A DNA stretch of 64,000 nucleotides from contig CM056581.1 of assembly GCA_029721435.1 (NCBI GenBank), forward strand, positions 72,402,712 through 72,466,711, written 5' to 3'. The stretch comes from Gymnothorax reevesii. Lineage: Eukaryota; Chordata; Actinopteri; Anguilliformes; Muraenidae. Each line of letters opens with the position of its first letter. Position 1 is the stretch's first letter. Positions 12,630 to 23,489 of the stretch are shown in pieces. The notes beneath the pieces are model-generated. The model saw nothing but the letters and a program-made list of their open reading frames with translations. It had not been told where the DNA came from and searched no databases. The position numbers were made by a program, and so were the translations under genes.

Positions 12630-12800
12630 TTAGCAGTTATGCTAACTGTGCTAACTATGTTAAACATGTTACTCAGCTAAATTAGCTAATGTTGTTAGCA
12701 GTTATGCTAATTATGCTAACCATGATAACCACGTTACTCAGCTAACTTAGTTAATGTTGTTAGCCCTTATGCTAACAATGCTAACTATGCTCACAATGCT
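12630..12800. repeat. 65 bp tandem repeat, about 2.5 copies
   Basis: A 65 bp unit rich in GCTAAC and TTAGCT motifs. The same AGCAGTTATGCTAA phrase starts at about 12632 and 12697, with a diverged third start near 12762. It lies immediately right of the macrosatellite break. Confidence 0.8.
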
Positions 12801-12854
12801 TCTAGGGAATTTCTAGCTCAAAGTTGCACGAGTTATTTTGCCACATAGCTCCCT

Positions 12855-12975
12855 ATCCAAAAATAAAGGAAGAAGGAAAGAATGAAAGATAGAAGTAAAG
12901 AAGGAAAGAAAAGAGAGAAAGACAGAAGGAAGGAAAGTCTGAAGGAAGGAAAGAAAGAAAGAAAGTAAGAAAGAG
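12855..12975. repeat. GAAA/GGAA purine-rich low-complexity tract
   Basis: Short purine-rich stretch resembling, but not aligned to, the macrosatellite GGAA tracts. It could be an independent microsatellite or an eroded fragment of them. No gene is seen. Confidence 0.75.
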
Positions 12976-13165
12976 AGCAAGCCGCCTTTTACATTCCAAC
13001 CAGGCAGTCATGCGAAAGTGTGTTTTAATATTGATCGCAATTTCTGTTGTACTGCAGGTAACACAAAAATGGTCCCTACCCGTTGGATATTGTGTATATT
13101 TGTAGACTTAATTTGAAACGTGCACGAGGTAATGTAAGATATTCATTAAAATTTTCCATAAGTAT

Positions 13166-13308
13166 GGGTTGTTTCGTATCGCTCGAGTAACTGCACAACT
13201 TCATCCATATCAGCACAACTCTTTGGACGAGTGCATTGTGACGGAGGGGAGCACTGATATGGACTTACAAATCGTGCAGTTTCGAGTGCGATACGAAAAG
13301 ACCCGTGT
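13166..13308. repeat. Imperfect ~143 bp inverted repeat (hairpin, possible MITE)
   Basis: The left arm has TTTCGTATCGCTCGAG...AACTGCAC and the right arm has GTGCAGTTTCGAGTGCGATACGAAAA, its imperfect inverse (given in parts). A second inner pair, CCATATCAGCAC and its inverse near GCACTGATATGG, extends the palindrome. It is consistent with a small non-autonomous DNA transposon, but no clear target duplication was found. Confidence 0.65.
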
Positions 13309-13390
13309 ATTAATCTATTTATCACATACTTGTGTCATTTTTTAATTTGGATACTGGTTTTGTGAGCACGCTCCTGTTATTTTACGTTAT

Positions 13391-14391
13391 TACCTCCGCC
13401 AAGGAGGTTATGTTTGTGCCTGGGTTTGTTTGCTTGTTTGTTTGCTTGTCTGTTGGTTTCCAAAATAACTCAAAAAGTTGTGGACAGATTTTGATGAAAT
13501 TTTCACGGATTGTAGAGATTGGTATAAGGAAGAAATTATTAGATTTTGGAAGTGATCCGCATCTCCGTCTGGATCCAGGAGTTTTTTAAAGTATTCTTTA
13601 ACATCGGGAGATAGGGCCATTTTCGACATTTATGCATATAACTCCACCAAAAATGGTCAGGACACTTGGAAAAAAACTACAGGGCAAGTTTCAAACATGT
13701 TCTACAATTAGTGTTGAGGAGTAACGTAGTGTATTTTGGCTGAAAACATAGCCTGCTCCGATCCGGTGTCAGAGGTGGTACCGCAACATCTGTTGTTTGT
13801 GACTGACAAAACGATACAAATACACAAAAGAATGATTTAATTTAGCGTTTCTTATACCGGGGACTCCCAATGAAATTAAAAAAGCACAGATATTGGGGGA
13901 ATGAAGAGTCACTTCTTATTTCAGTTTCCTGGCAGTTGTGTGAATATTCAATAACTGATACTGGTGAACATTCAATAACTGATCCTGGTGTGCCATCTAG
14001 TGATGAAATATTGTAACTGCGTCCATAAATGGCAGCTCCTCGTCCACTGGCGGACACATCTGCACTAAGATATCAAAGATTAAGCCAGATAATGTATAAA
14101 TCTGGATTGTATGATCCAGAGTATGAAAAAATAGATCTTTGAAACACGCATCATCAGAAAAAAAAGAAAAAAAAACATAGAAACATGCAACAGACATCTT
14201 TAAACAGCCAAGACGCTGTGGAACTAATATTCATATTGCATTATGAATCAAATTGCCATGTTTTTATGGTCAAGGAATCTAAAAATGGAGATAAATTAAT
14301 GTAAGACTTATATCTATGGTGGAAGTCGCAATATGGAGGGAAATGTTGTGCTTGGCGGAGGTCTGCGCTCTCCGAGTGCTTTTCTAGTTGC
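13391..14391. mobile_element. Non-autonomous DNA element with ACCTCCGCCAAG ends
   Basis: The left end reads ACCTCCGCCAAGGAGGTTATG and the right end carries the inverse CTTGGCGGAGGT, followed by the TCTGCGCTCTCCGAGTGCTT phrase. This end structure matches a repeat I recall as widespread in fish and marine invertebrates, with internal AACTCAAAAAGTTGTGGACAG and GTCTGGATCCAGGA motifs. The superfamily is not assigned. The element seems split by inserted sequence at about 13790-14190. A diverged relative lies at 37308-37570. The ~70-codon frames inside it are not supported as genes. Confidence 0.6.
13880..14085 (-). mobile_element. Unidentified repeat nested in the CCTCCGCC element
   Basis: Read on the minus strand, this stretch (CAGATGTGTCCGCCAGTGG, then GGAGCTGC, then ATATTTCATCACTAGATGG) matches plus-strand sequence at about 23490-23600. 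Two copies in opposite orientation argue for a dispersed repeat. The minus frame (13842-14057) is open for 71 codons with an SGRG-like start and may be a coding remnant; I do not recognise the family. It contains a short internal duplication around TTCAATAACTGATCCTGG and TTCAATAACTGATACTGG. Confidence 0.5.
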
Positions 14392-14663
14392 TAATGCTGA
14401 ATAACGAACCGAGAAAAAAATTAAGCTGGTAACCGGTAACTATGGCCAGCATTAGTTTCTAGTTTGCGCTTTATGCTTGTCAGTTGGATGAATATTTTGC
14501 TGGCTAAAATGCTAGCGGTATTACCTGTTGAAGTAAGTAGTAACATGTATAACTGCAGTCGTAGAAAGATTAATTTATTCATTTAATGGCGATGCGCATT
14601 AACTTACTAAGTTAGCGTACTTGCTAACAAATGGCATGAATTTGAGCCTTTCTAAGTCAGTTA

Positions 14664-14786
14664 TCGCGTGATTTCATATAAGAACGTAAAGATATGGCTT
14701 TTGAGTCATGTTTTCACGAGATTTGAGAGCCATATCTCAAAAGCCATATTATATCCGTTTAGCTTGGCTATATGTGAAATCGCCCA
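14664..14786. repeat. Imperfect ~120 bp hairpin
   Basis: The outer arms TGATTTCATATA and TATATGTGAAATCGC are inverse, as are the inner arms GATATGGCTTTTGAG and CTCAAAAGCCATAT. This is a nested palindrome of MITE type, with no target duplication recognised. The flanks from 14392 to 15059 otherwise hold no recognisable gene, only a GC-richer patch near 14866-14935. Confidence 0.55.
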
Positions 14787-15059
14787 AATAATGTATTGTC
14801 TATTGCTGGCTTTGGTTAGAATGAACGCTTCAAATTTAAAAGAAATCTATTTTAATATCGTTCGGGGCTCGACCCTGTCACGAGGGTGCCCTAGAGGGCC
14901 CCTCCCGCTGGGCTCACTGCATCATCTATTGTTACGCCATATGAAGGGCACAATGCAACCATCATAATGTTTGAATTTTTTAATAATGGAGGAGAATCAC
15001 ATACTGCATTGGATGTGAACTCTGGTTGCCTGTATGTTAATTATGAACTTTAACACTCT

Positions 15060-15868
15060 ACCATTAAGTCTACAGTGGCAGCCGAGCTCCTTCAACGTCT
15101 GCCGGACTATGCTCAGCATTTTCAACGAGTCTGTTGTAGCCAGCATCCTCTATGATGTTGTGTGCTGGGGCAGCAGGCTGAGGGTAGCAAACGCTAACAG
15201 GCTAATTTAACTGATTTGCACGATCAGTGATGTTGTAGGGGTGGAGTTGGATTCTTTGACAGCAGTGTCAGAGAGGAGGAAGCTGTCCAAATTACATGAC
15301 ATCTTGAACACTGTTTCCCACCTACGCCACAACATGCTTGTCAATCACAGGAACCCTTTCAGTGAGAGACTCATTCCACCAAGTTGCACCACATAGCACC
15401 ACAGGAAATCTTTCCTGCCTGTGGCCATCAAACTGCACAATTCCTCCCTCAGGGTGTCAGACACTCCTAGTCAATAGACTGACCCCTGGTTCTTATGGAC
15501 TGATACTCTTATTCACCTCCTGACATAGCAGTCATGTGCAGTGAGTCAACTGCAATATTCGGTAATACTCTGTGCAATACCAATGTGCAATACATTGAAC
15601 TTTTAGTATTAATTTTATTACTGTTGAGTACATACTTGAGTTATATCTCCATTTTTTAAATTATTTGTATTGTGTTATTTATTTTATTAGTATTTTATTT
15701 TTTAAACATTAAAATATAATGTAAATAGTAATTTTATGACATGACATTTATTTTCTACTCTTAGTTTCTCTTTTGCTGGTATTTCTTTCTTGTCATGAAT
15801 AGGAGCCTCTGTAACGAAAGCAATTTCCCCCTGGGGATCGATAAAGTATTTCTGATTCTGAAATAGAT
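15060..15868 (+). mobile_element. 5'-truncated LINE (L2/Rex-like), 3' end
   Basis: The plus-strand translation is broken but clearly resembles the C-terminal tail of fish LINE reverse-transcriptase proteins. Phrases include VVCWGSRLRVANANRL, SDVVGVELDSLTAVSERRKL, NPFSERLIPPSCTT and SFLPVAIKLHNSS. It is followed by an AT-rich 3' region and the typical tail TCCCCCTGGGGATCGATAAAG ending in repeated TTCTGA. In-frame stops (for example after RLI and after CTT) show it is dead. Only the last part of the element survives, as expected from 5' truncation during retrotransposition. The clade is assigned from memory of family sequences and is tentative. Confidence 0.75.
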
Positions 15869-16925
15869 TAGCAAAAATTGAGTTTTACACGTAATGATCA
15901 ATTCTCTCTTGACTTTGATGCTGAATTATTGGACTGGACACAACACAATCATCCAGGAACGTTCCCACATAATACCAAAATAATGCAACCATGATAACAT
16001 TGGAATATTTTACTAATGCAGAAAAACACACACAAGATGCGTTGGGAACCTGGGTTGCCCGCATAGCCTACTGTGTAGCTGCATTACCTCTGTGCTATTA
16101 AAGTTGTATGCGGGCCAAAAATAGAATTGGCTACTATACATTCACATGCACTATACTCGCACGTTTTTAAAAATAATGGCTAAACTGTACCTGATTGTTC
16201 TGCTGGTTTTGATATGCAGAATTGTTGGACCTAGATGTAGGCTAAAATATGAATTCCAACTAAATTACCATAAATTACACAACATAAAACCTACGAGCTG
16301 AATAGGCTTAGGCTATTGTTAGTAGTAGGCTTAGGCTATGCCCAATTTGTGTTGGTATCAGAAATTGATTCTGATCAGTTCAAGACCCCTCTGTAGGCTA
16401 CATAACCAGGCCCTAATGGCTGGTTAGCTAGATTAAACATGATCAAAATGCAAATGTCTAAACATGACATATGTTTGTATTTAAATGCTTTTACCTTGCT
16501 TGCCTATGAACTCAGGTCACTGCTGTAAATGACCTTAACACTGCCCCTCCTAAGTTGGCTCCCACTGAATGTAAAGCAACTGGATAAGAAGGTTAATGTA
16601 TCTATTATAGCTAATTTATTGTCTATTGTTATAACGTCATAACATAATAATTGATTGACCCAATTTGATTGCTGAAATCCATGTTGTGAGCCGGCGTTGC
16701 TTTGGATTTAAGTGCCTGCTAAATTCAATTTAATCTGAACAAACCTCAAAAGCAGATCCAACATTAAAGGTAAATTACTCTCAAATTTATTTAATAACAA
16801 GAAATAGGAACAATAAAAAACAATAAGAAAATGGCGTGTTTGTGTGTGTGTGTGTGTTTGTATGTGTGTGTGAGAGAAACAGTAAGAAAAAATGTGTGCG
16901 TGTGTGTCAGTGTGTGTAAACGGGC
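15869..16925. other. No gene seen; AT-rich sequence with GT repeats
   Basis: Non-coding sequence lying 3' of the OB-fold gene. It holds short (GT)n runs near 16837-16875 and 16898-16920 next to the gene's stop codon. No open frame, element ends or RNA gene are supported. Confidence 0.6.
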
Positions 16926-17054
16926 CTATTTGAACAGGCCGTCCAGGCCGTCGATGCCCTCCACGCTCTCCATGCCCTCCTGGCCTTCCTGGCCCCCCAG
17001 GCTCTCCAGGTCATGGAGGTCCCCAAACTCCCCATCACCGCTGAGTTCATTTCC
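16926..17054 (-). CDS. OB-fold gene, terminal exon (42 codons)
   Basis: Acceptor CTGTTTTCAG|GGAAATGAAC, phase 0, ending in TAG at 16926-16928. It is rich in Gly, Glu, Asp and Leu (LESLGGQEGQEGMESVEG), a low-complexity acidic tail. Confidence 0.7.
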   Translation of the reverse strand, partial: GNELSGDGEFGDLHDLESLGGQEGQEGMESVEGIDGLDGLFK

Positions 17055-17412
17055 CTGAAAACAGTTTAAGCAAAAACACACAAATGTCAAATTTGGCTCC
17101 ACACAAATGTCATGCGCATACAGTAAGGAAATTACACAATTTATCAAGGTAGGCCTCAGGAGCAACTCACCTCAAAAAGTTTGTCCACTGAGACCACGAT
17201 GTCTCCCTGGACCTCCAGGGTGAGGGTTAGGGGGAGGCGGCGGACAAAATCATCATCAGTGCCCACCCAGTCTTGTGTGGGCACCTTTAACTCCATTCCT
17301 GTATCAAGAATGAGAGAGAAGAAGTGTTCTCCACCTGCAACCCCTACTACGCAGCAAGGAATATTGCTTGGTGTCGCCTCCGTTTGCTGTAGAAAAACAA
17401 AAAACACAGTGA

Positions 17413-17450
<38 letters not shown>

Positions 17451-20400
17451 TCAGTCCATGTAAAATAGACAGATTTTGAGAAAGGTTCCAGCTGGACCCC
17501 CATGGAAAATTCTGAAAAAACTGACTCCTGTAGCCTGATATATATGACGCACTGATGCCAGATTTCAACTCTAGCTTCAATATCCACAAAGTTATAGCTA
17601 AATGAAGTAAGTAAGTAAAGTTAATTTATGTAGTACCTCTCACAGACAGGGTCACAAAGTGCTTCACTGTCATATAAAACAGAGAAAATAAAAAAATACA
17701 ATAAAAATAGGGATAAAAAATAAAAGCATCGTGTGTGGCTGCCATTCAGCATTATAAAGATTTTTCACTTTTGGAAAGCCTGTAGCTCATAGTTGGATGT
17801 AACAGGTGGTCTCAAAATAAAACCACAAAGAGTATGAAAACCAGAGTTGAGGATAAAGACTTAAACAATAGCCTTCACTACCAGGATTAGTGCAAAATAT
17901 AGGGCCAGAAATGTTTGTTTGTTCATCAAAATCTTCAAAATGTGTGTGAAATTTCACATTTAACATTTTCTACCATCCACACATGATGTGCTAGAGCTCT
18001 GATTTGATTTATGGGTGTTATATGAGTACTTAAGATTTGATTGAATGCAATTACATGTTCTTCATTGCAATATTGTACACCTAGAGACAGCTCACAAATG
18101 CTCACCTAGAGACAGCTCACAAAAGAATTTTATTATGAAAGCGTTACGAAAGTGTGTATTTTAGCTAGAGTATCATGTTAAGCAATTGAAACTGTAAGGT
18201 GGCATGTCTTTTCTTGAAAAATATGCATACTTTCCTATTAGAAACAGCCAACAATATGTATGAGGCTAGCAAAACAAGAGATTTATTGGTCACTAAACTC
18301 TCCTGAACAGCACGAGTGTCTTTTCAGTTAGCTCAGTTTCTTGTGGTGGTAAATAAATGCCAAACATAAAGGTGATTCAAAAGGGAATATCTACAAGGAT
18401 TGGACACAGGCGTGACAGACAAACAATGGAGGCAAGCGGCCCTGCTCTCCACTGCATCCCTTGACTATATGTGTGCCATGATACTTAGGCAGGTGTTCCC
18501 TTAATCAATTAGCCACAAATAGTGACATCATAGAAGCCTGGGTTGTAAGTCAGTGCTTTCCCTACCAAGTGACCAAACCTATCCTAATAATCCTTCAATA
18601 GTAAGACAACATATTCCATGGTTCTTTGTATGACTGACTATGTCCACCATTCATTGGAAAAGTAATATGGATGGTGCTATCACTTACAACAACATAAAGC
18701 TACCCTAACCAAATGGCAAGAAAGTGAATTTTAATGCCTGATAGGACAATCCTTCAGGAAAATATAGTCTGGGAAGATCCCATGGGCCTATGAACAACTA
18801 GGGCAACCAGATTTTAAAATTCAGCGTTCAATGATGCATTGGCTTAAGTATTTATTGTATCTGAATACAGCTGCCACATGTGGTAGAACAGAAAAGGAAA
18901 ACGTGGCTGACACAAATTCATTTGTCCAGAAGATTCAGAGTAACCTAGTGCTCAGATGTTTTTTACACAACATTAATACGATTGTCTCTTCACATTCTGT
19001 TGTTAGTCTGTAGGTCATTCTAGGATGTTTTGACCTATAAGTATTACACAGGTCCTTTAGGAGAAAACCATCATTTGGTCATTAATAAATTCTCCATACT
19101 GCAAAGAACTGTTATGCACTTTTTATAGTGCAAACCTAATGTCATAATGATAGACTTTTTAATGAACTTACAGTTATGTCAGTGTAAATTGACGACCCTA
19201 ATTTAAACCCAAATGTTGGGTTGTGGGTCGCTCGCAGGTGGCTAATGTGAACCCAGTCGCCCTCCTGGAGTCCAACCAGGCACATTTCCCGCCAGAGGGT
19301 GACTGCCACAGAATGGCCGGTCAAGGAAACCTCAAGGTCTCTGACAGGGGTTGGTGTGCCCTTCAACGACACTTGCCTCACAGCAGCAACCTAGATGGAC
19401 AAATGGATATATAAACAGATACATACATACATTATTATTTATTTTGGAATTCACGCATCCTATAGCTGCAAATCTATAATTAATATGGCAAACAGTTCAA
19501 ATCAGTGAAGGTATTCTGAATGATTAATTATTTTTTACTTCTGTGGATAGTGAAGCCCATTGGCAAGTTTCACGTTAACAGTGTGTGTGCATTCTGGGAA
19601 CTAAATAGATGAAAGATGGTTTCTGATTCCTGAAAACACTTGTTCATCAGTGTGTAAACGAGGTTATATGGCGTTTTAGGCCCCGTTTGCACGTACATGG
19701 TTATTTTGAAAAACGGGGTCATTTCTTTTGTATGCTTCGTTTACTCACAAATGGTGAATTTGCCTCTGAAACCAATATTTGTTTGCATTTTCATTACGCT
19801 ATGGTGATCATGATGGAATTCAGAGTAGCAGTCACATTTATGTTGGTGCAAACCATGGAGTTATATATTGCAAAGCCTTTTCGTCTGATTGTGTTTGCAA
19901 ATACGGCAGCTCTACACAGCAAAATTTTCAGTTATAAATCAACACTTAAAGCAGGGGTCCCCAATCTCTCCCAGAAAGGGGCGGTGTGGGTGCAGGCTTT
20001 TATTGCTACCAAGCAATTACACACCTGATACTACTAATCACCCCCGGTGCTCTTAGCTTATAAGCTTGATTAGTAACATCAGGTGTATAGCTGCTTAGCT
20101 GTAATGAAAGCCTGCACCCACACCGGCCCTTTCTGGGAGAGATTTGAGACCCCTGACTTAAAGTGTCTAGTTGAAAGTGTGGATCCAAAAATAGACATTT
20201 TGACTGTTTATTTAACACTGAACATTTTGCTGTGTATTATGTCGTGTAGGATGAATGAGCGCTCAGAGATTCTGATTTTCGGGACTCTGACTAACGTGAG
20301 CTTAAACTTGTCTTATTACTGCCACCCACAGATTTTGCATGCTCTTGACGGTATATATAGGCTATATGAGATTTCCATCTGAATTCATGAAGTGATATAT

Positions 20401-20838
20401 TATGACACTCACTGAAGTGATTTGTCCGCTAATGGACACAAATCCTTCCACATGTTGGAGCTCTTCATATCTTTCAATCAGGGGGGAGGAGGGACACAAT
20501 AGGGATTTAGCTCTCATCACAATGTCCTCATTCACGGCTACTTCATGCGTTTTGAATGCTTGAGTGTTGTCATTGAAATATGCTCTGCCGTTTTTCAATG
20601 TTAAATTTTTGAAAGCATAGGACCGCCCTTGCTGGATATTTTCTCCATCCTGTTCACGAAGTCTTAGCAGAAAGCTTTGAGAACCATCGGACAGTACTCG
20701 TGACTCGTTGATTTGCCATGTTGCTTCTACTGTGTCCCCGAAATGAAAGCAGGTGGCTAAACGCCTTGATGTGGCCGCGACACATTTCAGCCTTAGGGGT
20801 GCATGTTGATAGGGTGACGGCCGGCTTCGTTTCTCCAT
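16926..20838 (-). CDS. Four-exon gene for an RPA-like OB-fold protein (329 aa)
   Basis: Joining 20838-20413, 19390-19172, 17386-17171 and 17054-16926 on the minus strand gives one open frame of 142+73+72+42 codons ending in TAG. All three introns have GT...AG borders and all are phase 0. Exons 1-2 look like OB-fold sequence of the replication protein A large-subunit type: exon 2 has RQVSLKGTPTPVRDLEVSL, VAVTLWREM, and GDWVHISHL, the usual strand pattern of an RPA OB fold. Exon 1 has FHFGDTVEATWQINES and a second possible OB fold. The C-terminus is acidic and Gly-rich, ending GIDGLDGLFK. The expected role would be single-stranded DNA binding in the nucleus. The ATG immediately follows a possible acceptor (TTTTTCGCCAG), so an upstream exon cannot be excluded. 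The family name is not recognised. The intact frame and clean splice sites argue for a functional or recently functional gene. Confidence 0.72.
17171..17386 (-). CDS. OB-fold gene, exon 3 (72 codons)
   Basis: Acceptor TTCTACAG|CAAACGGAGG and donor TTTGAG|GTGAGT, both phase 0. The peptide runs from QTEATPSNIPCC to VVSVDKLFE. A (TA)n repeat sits in the intron just upstream. Confidence 0.72.
17416..17448. repeat. (TA)n microsatellite
   Basis: About 16 TA dinucleotides in the second intron of the OB-fold gene, about 30 bp upstream (in transcription) of the exon 3 acceptor. It gives rise to Tyr/Ile-rich spurious frames. Confidence 0.95.
17449..19171. other. Intron of the OB-fold gene; no other gene seen
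   Basis: AT-rich intron. It contains a patch near 17610-17690 (CACAAAGTGCTTCACTG) resembling a common fish interspersed repeat, and a direct duplication of CACCTAGAGACAGCTCAC near 18078-18122. No open frame with support is present. Confidence 0.6.
19172..19390 (-). CDS. OB-fold gene, exon 2 (73 codons)
   Basis: Acceptor CCATCTAG|GTTGCTGCTG and donor ATAACT|GTAAGT, both phase 0. It encodes the clearest RPA-like OB-fold segment, with VTLWREM followed by GDWVHISHLRA. Confidence 0.75.
19952..20155. mobile_element. hAT-type MITE with 8 bp target duplication
   Basis: A 204 bp palindromic element starting CAGGGGTCCCCAATCTC and ending in the imperfect inverse GAGATTTGAGACCCCTG. It is flanked by perfect 8 bp direct repeats ACTTAAAG (19944-19951 and 20156-20163). 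CAGGG ends with an 8 bp duplication are characteristic of the hAT superfamily. It sits in the first intron of the OB-fold gene and carries no coding capacity. Confidence 0.88.
20413..20838 (-). CDS. OB-fold gene, exon 1 (142 codons)
   Basis: Starts at ATG (20838) and ends at donor CTTCA|GTGAGT, in phase 0. The peptide begins MEKRSRPSPYQHAP. It is chosen because the frame, donor and downstream exon phases agree. Confidence 0.7.
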
Positions 20839-20948
20839 CTGGCGAAAAACACATTATGTTAAATACATTTCTATGTTCTTTTGTTTCCACAAAAAAGTCT
20901 TAAAGTCTTAAGCATCTATATCAGTCCCATGATGCTTAACGCTAAATC

Positions 20949-20951
<3 letters not shown>

Positions 20952-20986
<35 letters not shown>

Positions 20987-20999
20987 TGTGTGTGTGTGT
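20952..20999. repeat. (GA)n(GT)n compound microsatellite
   Basis: About 16 GA units passing directly into about 8 GT units, 110-160 bp upstream of the OB-fold gene's first recognised ATG. Confidence 0.93.
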
Positions 21000-21950
21000 T
21001 GGGGAGAACTGGGACGAATGAAACACTTTAAATGTATTTTACTAAAAATGTTGTACAAGACTGACGTATAATATTTTGTCACTAGTAACATACAAATAAT
21101 TTCTGCCAAATTCAGTTCATTTCATGAATAATTTGCGCGAAATTGAAACGTGGGTTTTGTTAAAACAGGCATGCGGGACAAACGAAACACACATAGGCTT
21201 CAAATTCCAACTATATAATTAAAATTTTTACCAAGTTGGCTATTATGAATATGCCCCATAAAATGTGCTATTTGAGATAGTTTACTGCTTGGCCAGACTT
21301 ATAGGTGTGTGTCGATGAACAACTCCTTGCAATCACCATCAAGCGTGTATTTTGCGATTATGGGGAAATCATGTTCTGTGGATGGTTATGCTATTTTCTC
21401 AGCTACAACATTAGGCTAAGTGATATAATTTCTATCATTTTTCTATCATGCAAAATGTTATATGATTATGTCACAACATGAGTTAAACCATCGCGCATGC
21501 CCTTCACGACCTATACACCAATGGACGTGGTAGTGGGGGGAAAAGTGGACCTAACTACCCAGGGCCCGAGTACGGAGAGGGGCTCTTGAAATTTCAGATT
21601 TTTTTTCTGTGATGTTTTTATTTCGAATGAATCGAGCCGTCCAATTAATTGGGGTCATAATTTATTTCACATATATTGATAACATCAACTGAGAGAATTA
21701 ACTTTATGTCACAGTCCTCCCAACATATTGGACATTCTGGGGGCGCCCTCTTGCAGGCGCAAAATGGTGTAGTCCGCCTGCAGCGACCAAGTGTAAAGTT
21801 AGTGAGCCCAGATTGAATGACTTGGGGATCCAGATACAGGAAAGACTGGAGCAGCTGTTCATATTCCCCAATTCAAGACATCAATTACTAAAAGATTGTC
21901 AGATCATTTAGCCGTGTTCTCAGTGTAACAGTTTGCAATTTGGCTCTCAT
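21000..21950. other. No gene seen
   Basis: AT-rich sequence between the OB-fold gene and the LINE remnant. GACGAATGAAACAC at about 21012 and GACAAACGAAACAC at about 21177 are a short imperfect repeat. No open frame or element end is supported. Confidence 0.5.
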
Positions 21951-21959
21951 TAGGATGGG

Positions 21960-22675
21960 TTGAGGAAATGAAAACCAGGCAACATGTTATTTGTTCTGAT
22001 TCTATATCAGCATTAATTAGCATTCAGGGTGGAAAGTCTGCTTGTAGACCAGACCTAGTTTATGAAATTCTCAAAAGTTTGTACAGATTACAGCAACAAT
22101 CCATTACAGTAAGTTTTATGTGGGTTCCATCCCACTCTGGTATCAAGGGTAATGATGCGCGGACCGTCTACCCAAGGAGGCCCCGGACTCAGATGCTCAG
22201 ATTAACGTTCCTCTTAGCAAAGCCGAAGTAAGAACCATTATTATGTCAGAAATTTATAGAGCTTGGCAAAAGCAGTGGGACAGGGAAGTTAAGGGCCGCT
22301 TCCTTTACAAAATGCAAAAACAGGTCATAGCAAGAAGACAAGGGAGATGGAACCGCAGGGAAGAGGAAGTCATTACACGAATAAGAACAGGTCACACAGG
22401 ATGAAATCACAACCTTCATATAATGGGTAAACATCAAACCGGTCTATGCCCCAAATGCAACAGTAGGGAAACAGTTGAGCACATATTATTGGAGTGCCAA
22501 GTATATTGTAGGCAGAGATTAATGTTTTTAGAAGATGTTAGTGCGATAGGACTGACTAGTCTGACTCTTGAGGGCTTACTCGCTTTTTCTATTCTTAAGC
22601 CTATTGCCTGGTCCCATGTAATGACATTTTTAAAAAGAACAAGATTATTTTGTAGAATAAAATTTTTTTTTTAAA

Positions 22676-22706
<31 letters not shown>

Positions 22707-22835
22707 TTTATTTTTTCTAAACAAAATTATCGTGTCCTTGCTCCATCGATGCTCCACACCTCCATAGTTGGTGGCGGTAATGCACCAAGTGTTTGCCAAC
22801 CGCCAATAAAAATTAAGGAAGAAAAAGAAGAAGAA
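21960..22835 (+). mobile_element. LINE fragment (I/Nimb-like): RNase H and 3' tail
   Basis: The plus-strand frame at 21968-22231 has RNase H-like phrases (CSDSISALISIQ and WVPSHSGIKGNDA) that lose register after GNDA. Downstream frames carry a CCHC-like cluster, CPKCNSRETVEHILLECQ, as found at the C-terminus of I-clade LINE proteins. The 3' region contains TTGGTGGCGGTAATGCACCA, then GCCAACCGCCAATAAA, and a GAAGAAGAAG tail, which I recall from fish I/Nimb elements. A (TTA)n/(TTTA)n run lies at about 22674-22715. Several frameshifts and stops show the copy is dead. Confidence 0.75.
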
Positions 22836-23397
22836 TGACCTGGGGGCTAGACACCATGCTGCCCTTAAAGCATAAATCGGGGTATCAAAAGAAGAAAGAG
22901 AGGAAATAAAAAGAAAGAAGGCAGAATAAGGGGAGGCAGCATTTTTTTATCTTTCGTTTGCGGCCCGCCGATGGCCGATTGAGCCGAATTGAAATAATTT
23001 TTTTTTAATTTAAAAAATTTTTTTTTTTGCCGTTTTCACGAGCCCGCAGCCACACGATCACCGAAATATGAAGAAAAAAAAATCTTTATCCCGACCGCCG
23101 CTCAAAAGCTCGAAGAAATCAAGCAACCATTTTCAGAACGCTGTTTTTGAGACTTTGCATGAGAGAAAAACCGCGGCTGCCATCCATGCCATCACGGCTA
23201 CGTGAAATGTGGTGAAATGAAGGCCCGTCAACGGAAAGAACAGCTACGACGTCAGCATTCGATATACTGATGAATGCTTCTTGATCTTACACCCATTTGC
23301 CGGCTAAGAGGTATGTCCGAAAATAGGTCATCATGGTCATGTTGTAGCATACACCAGGGCTCTCAAGTTTTGAATGCAGGCTAGCGTGAGATTTTCC

Positions 23398-23399
<2 letters not shown>
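22836..23399. other. No gene seen; A/T runs
   Basis: Mixed sequence with A- and T-homopolymers near 22986-23035 and 23070-23080. No coding frame or recognisable element was found. Confidence 0.5.

Positions 23400-23434
<35 letters not shown>
23400..23434. repeat. Poly-G tract, about 35 G
   Basis: An uninterrupted run of about 35 guanines directly preceded by CCCC. Such a run can form G-quadruplexes, and its length in an assembly is uncertain. A C/T homopolymer pair lies at 23823-23852. Confidence 0.9.
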
Positions 23435-23435
<1 letters not shown>

Positions 23436-23489
23436 GAATTATCTGGATTTAGCGTGTTCGAGAAGAACAACGGTGTATCTTTATGCAGA

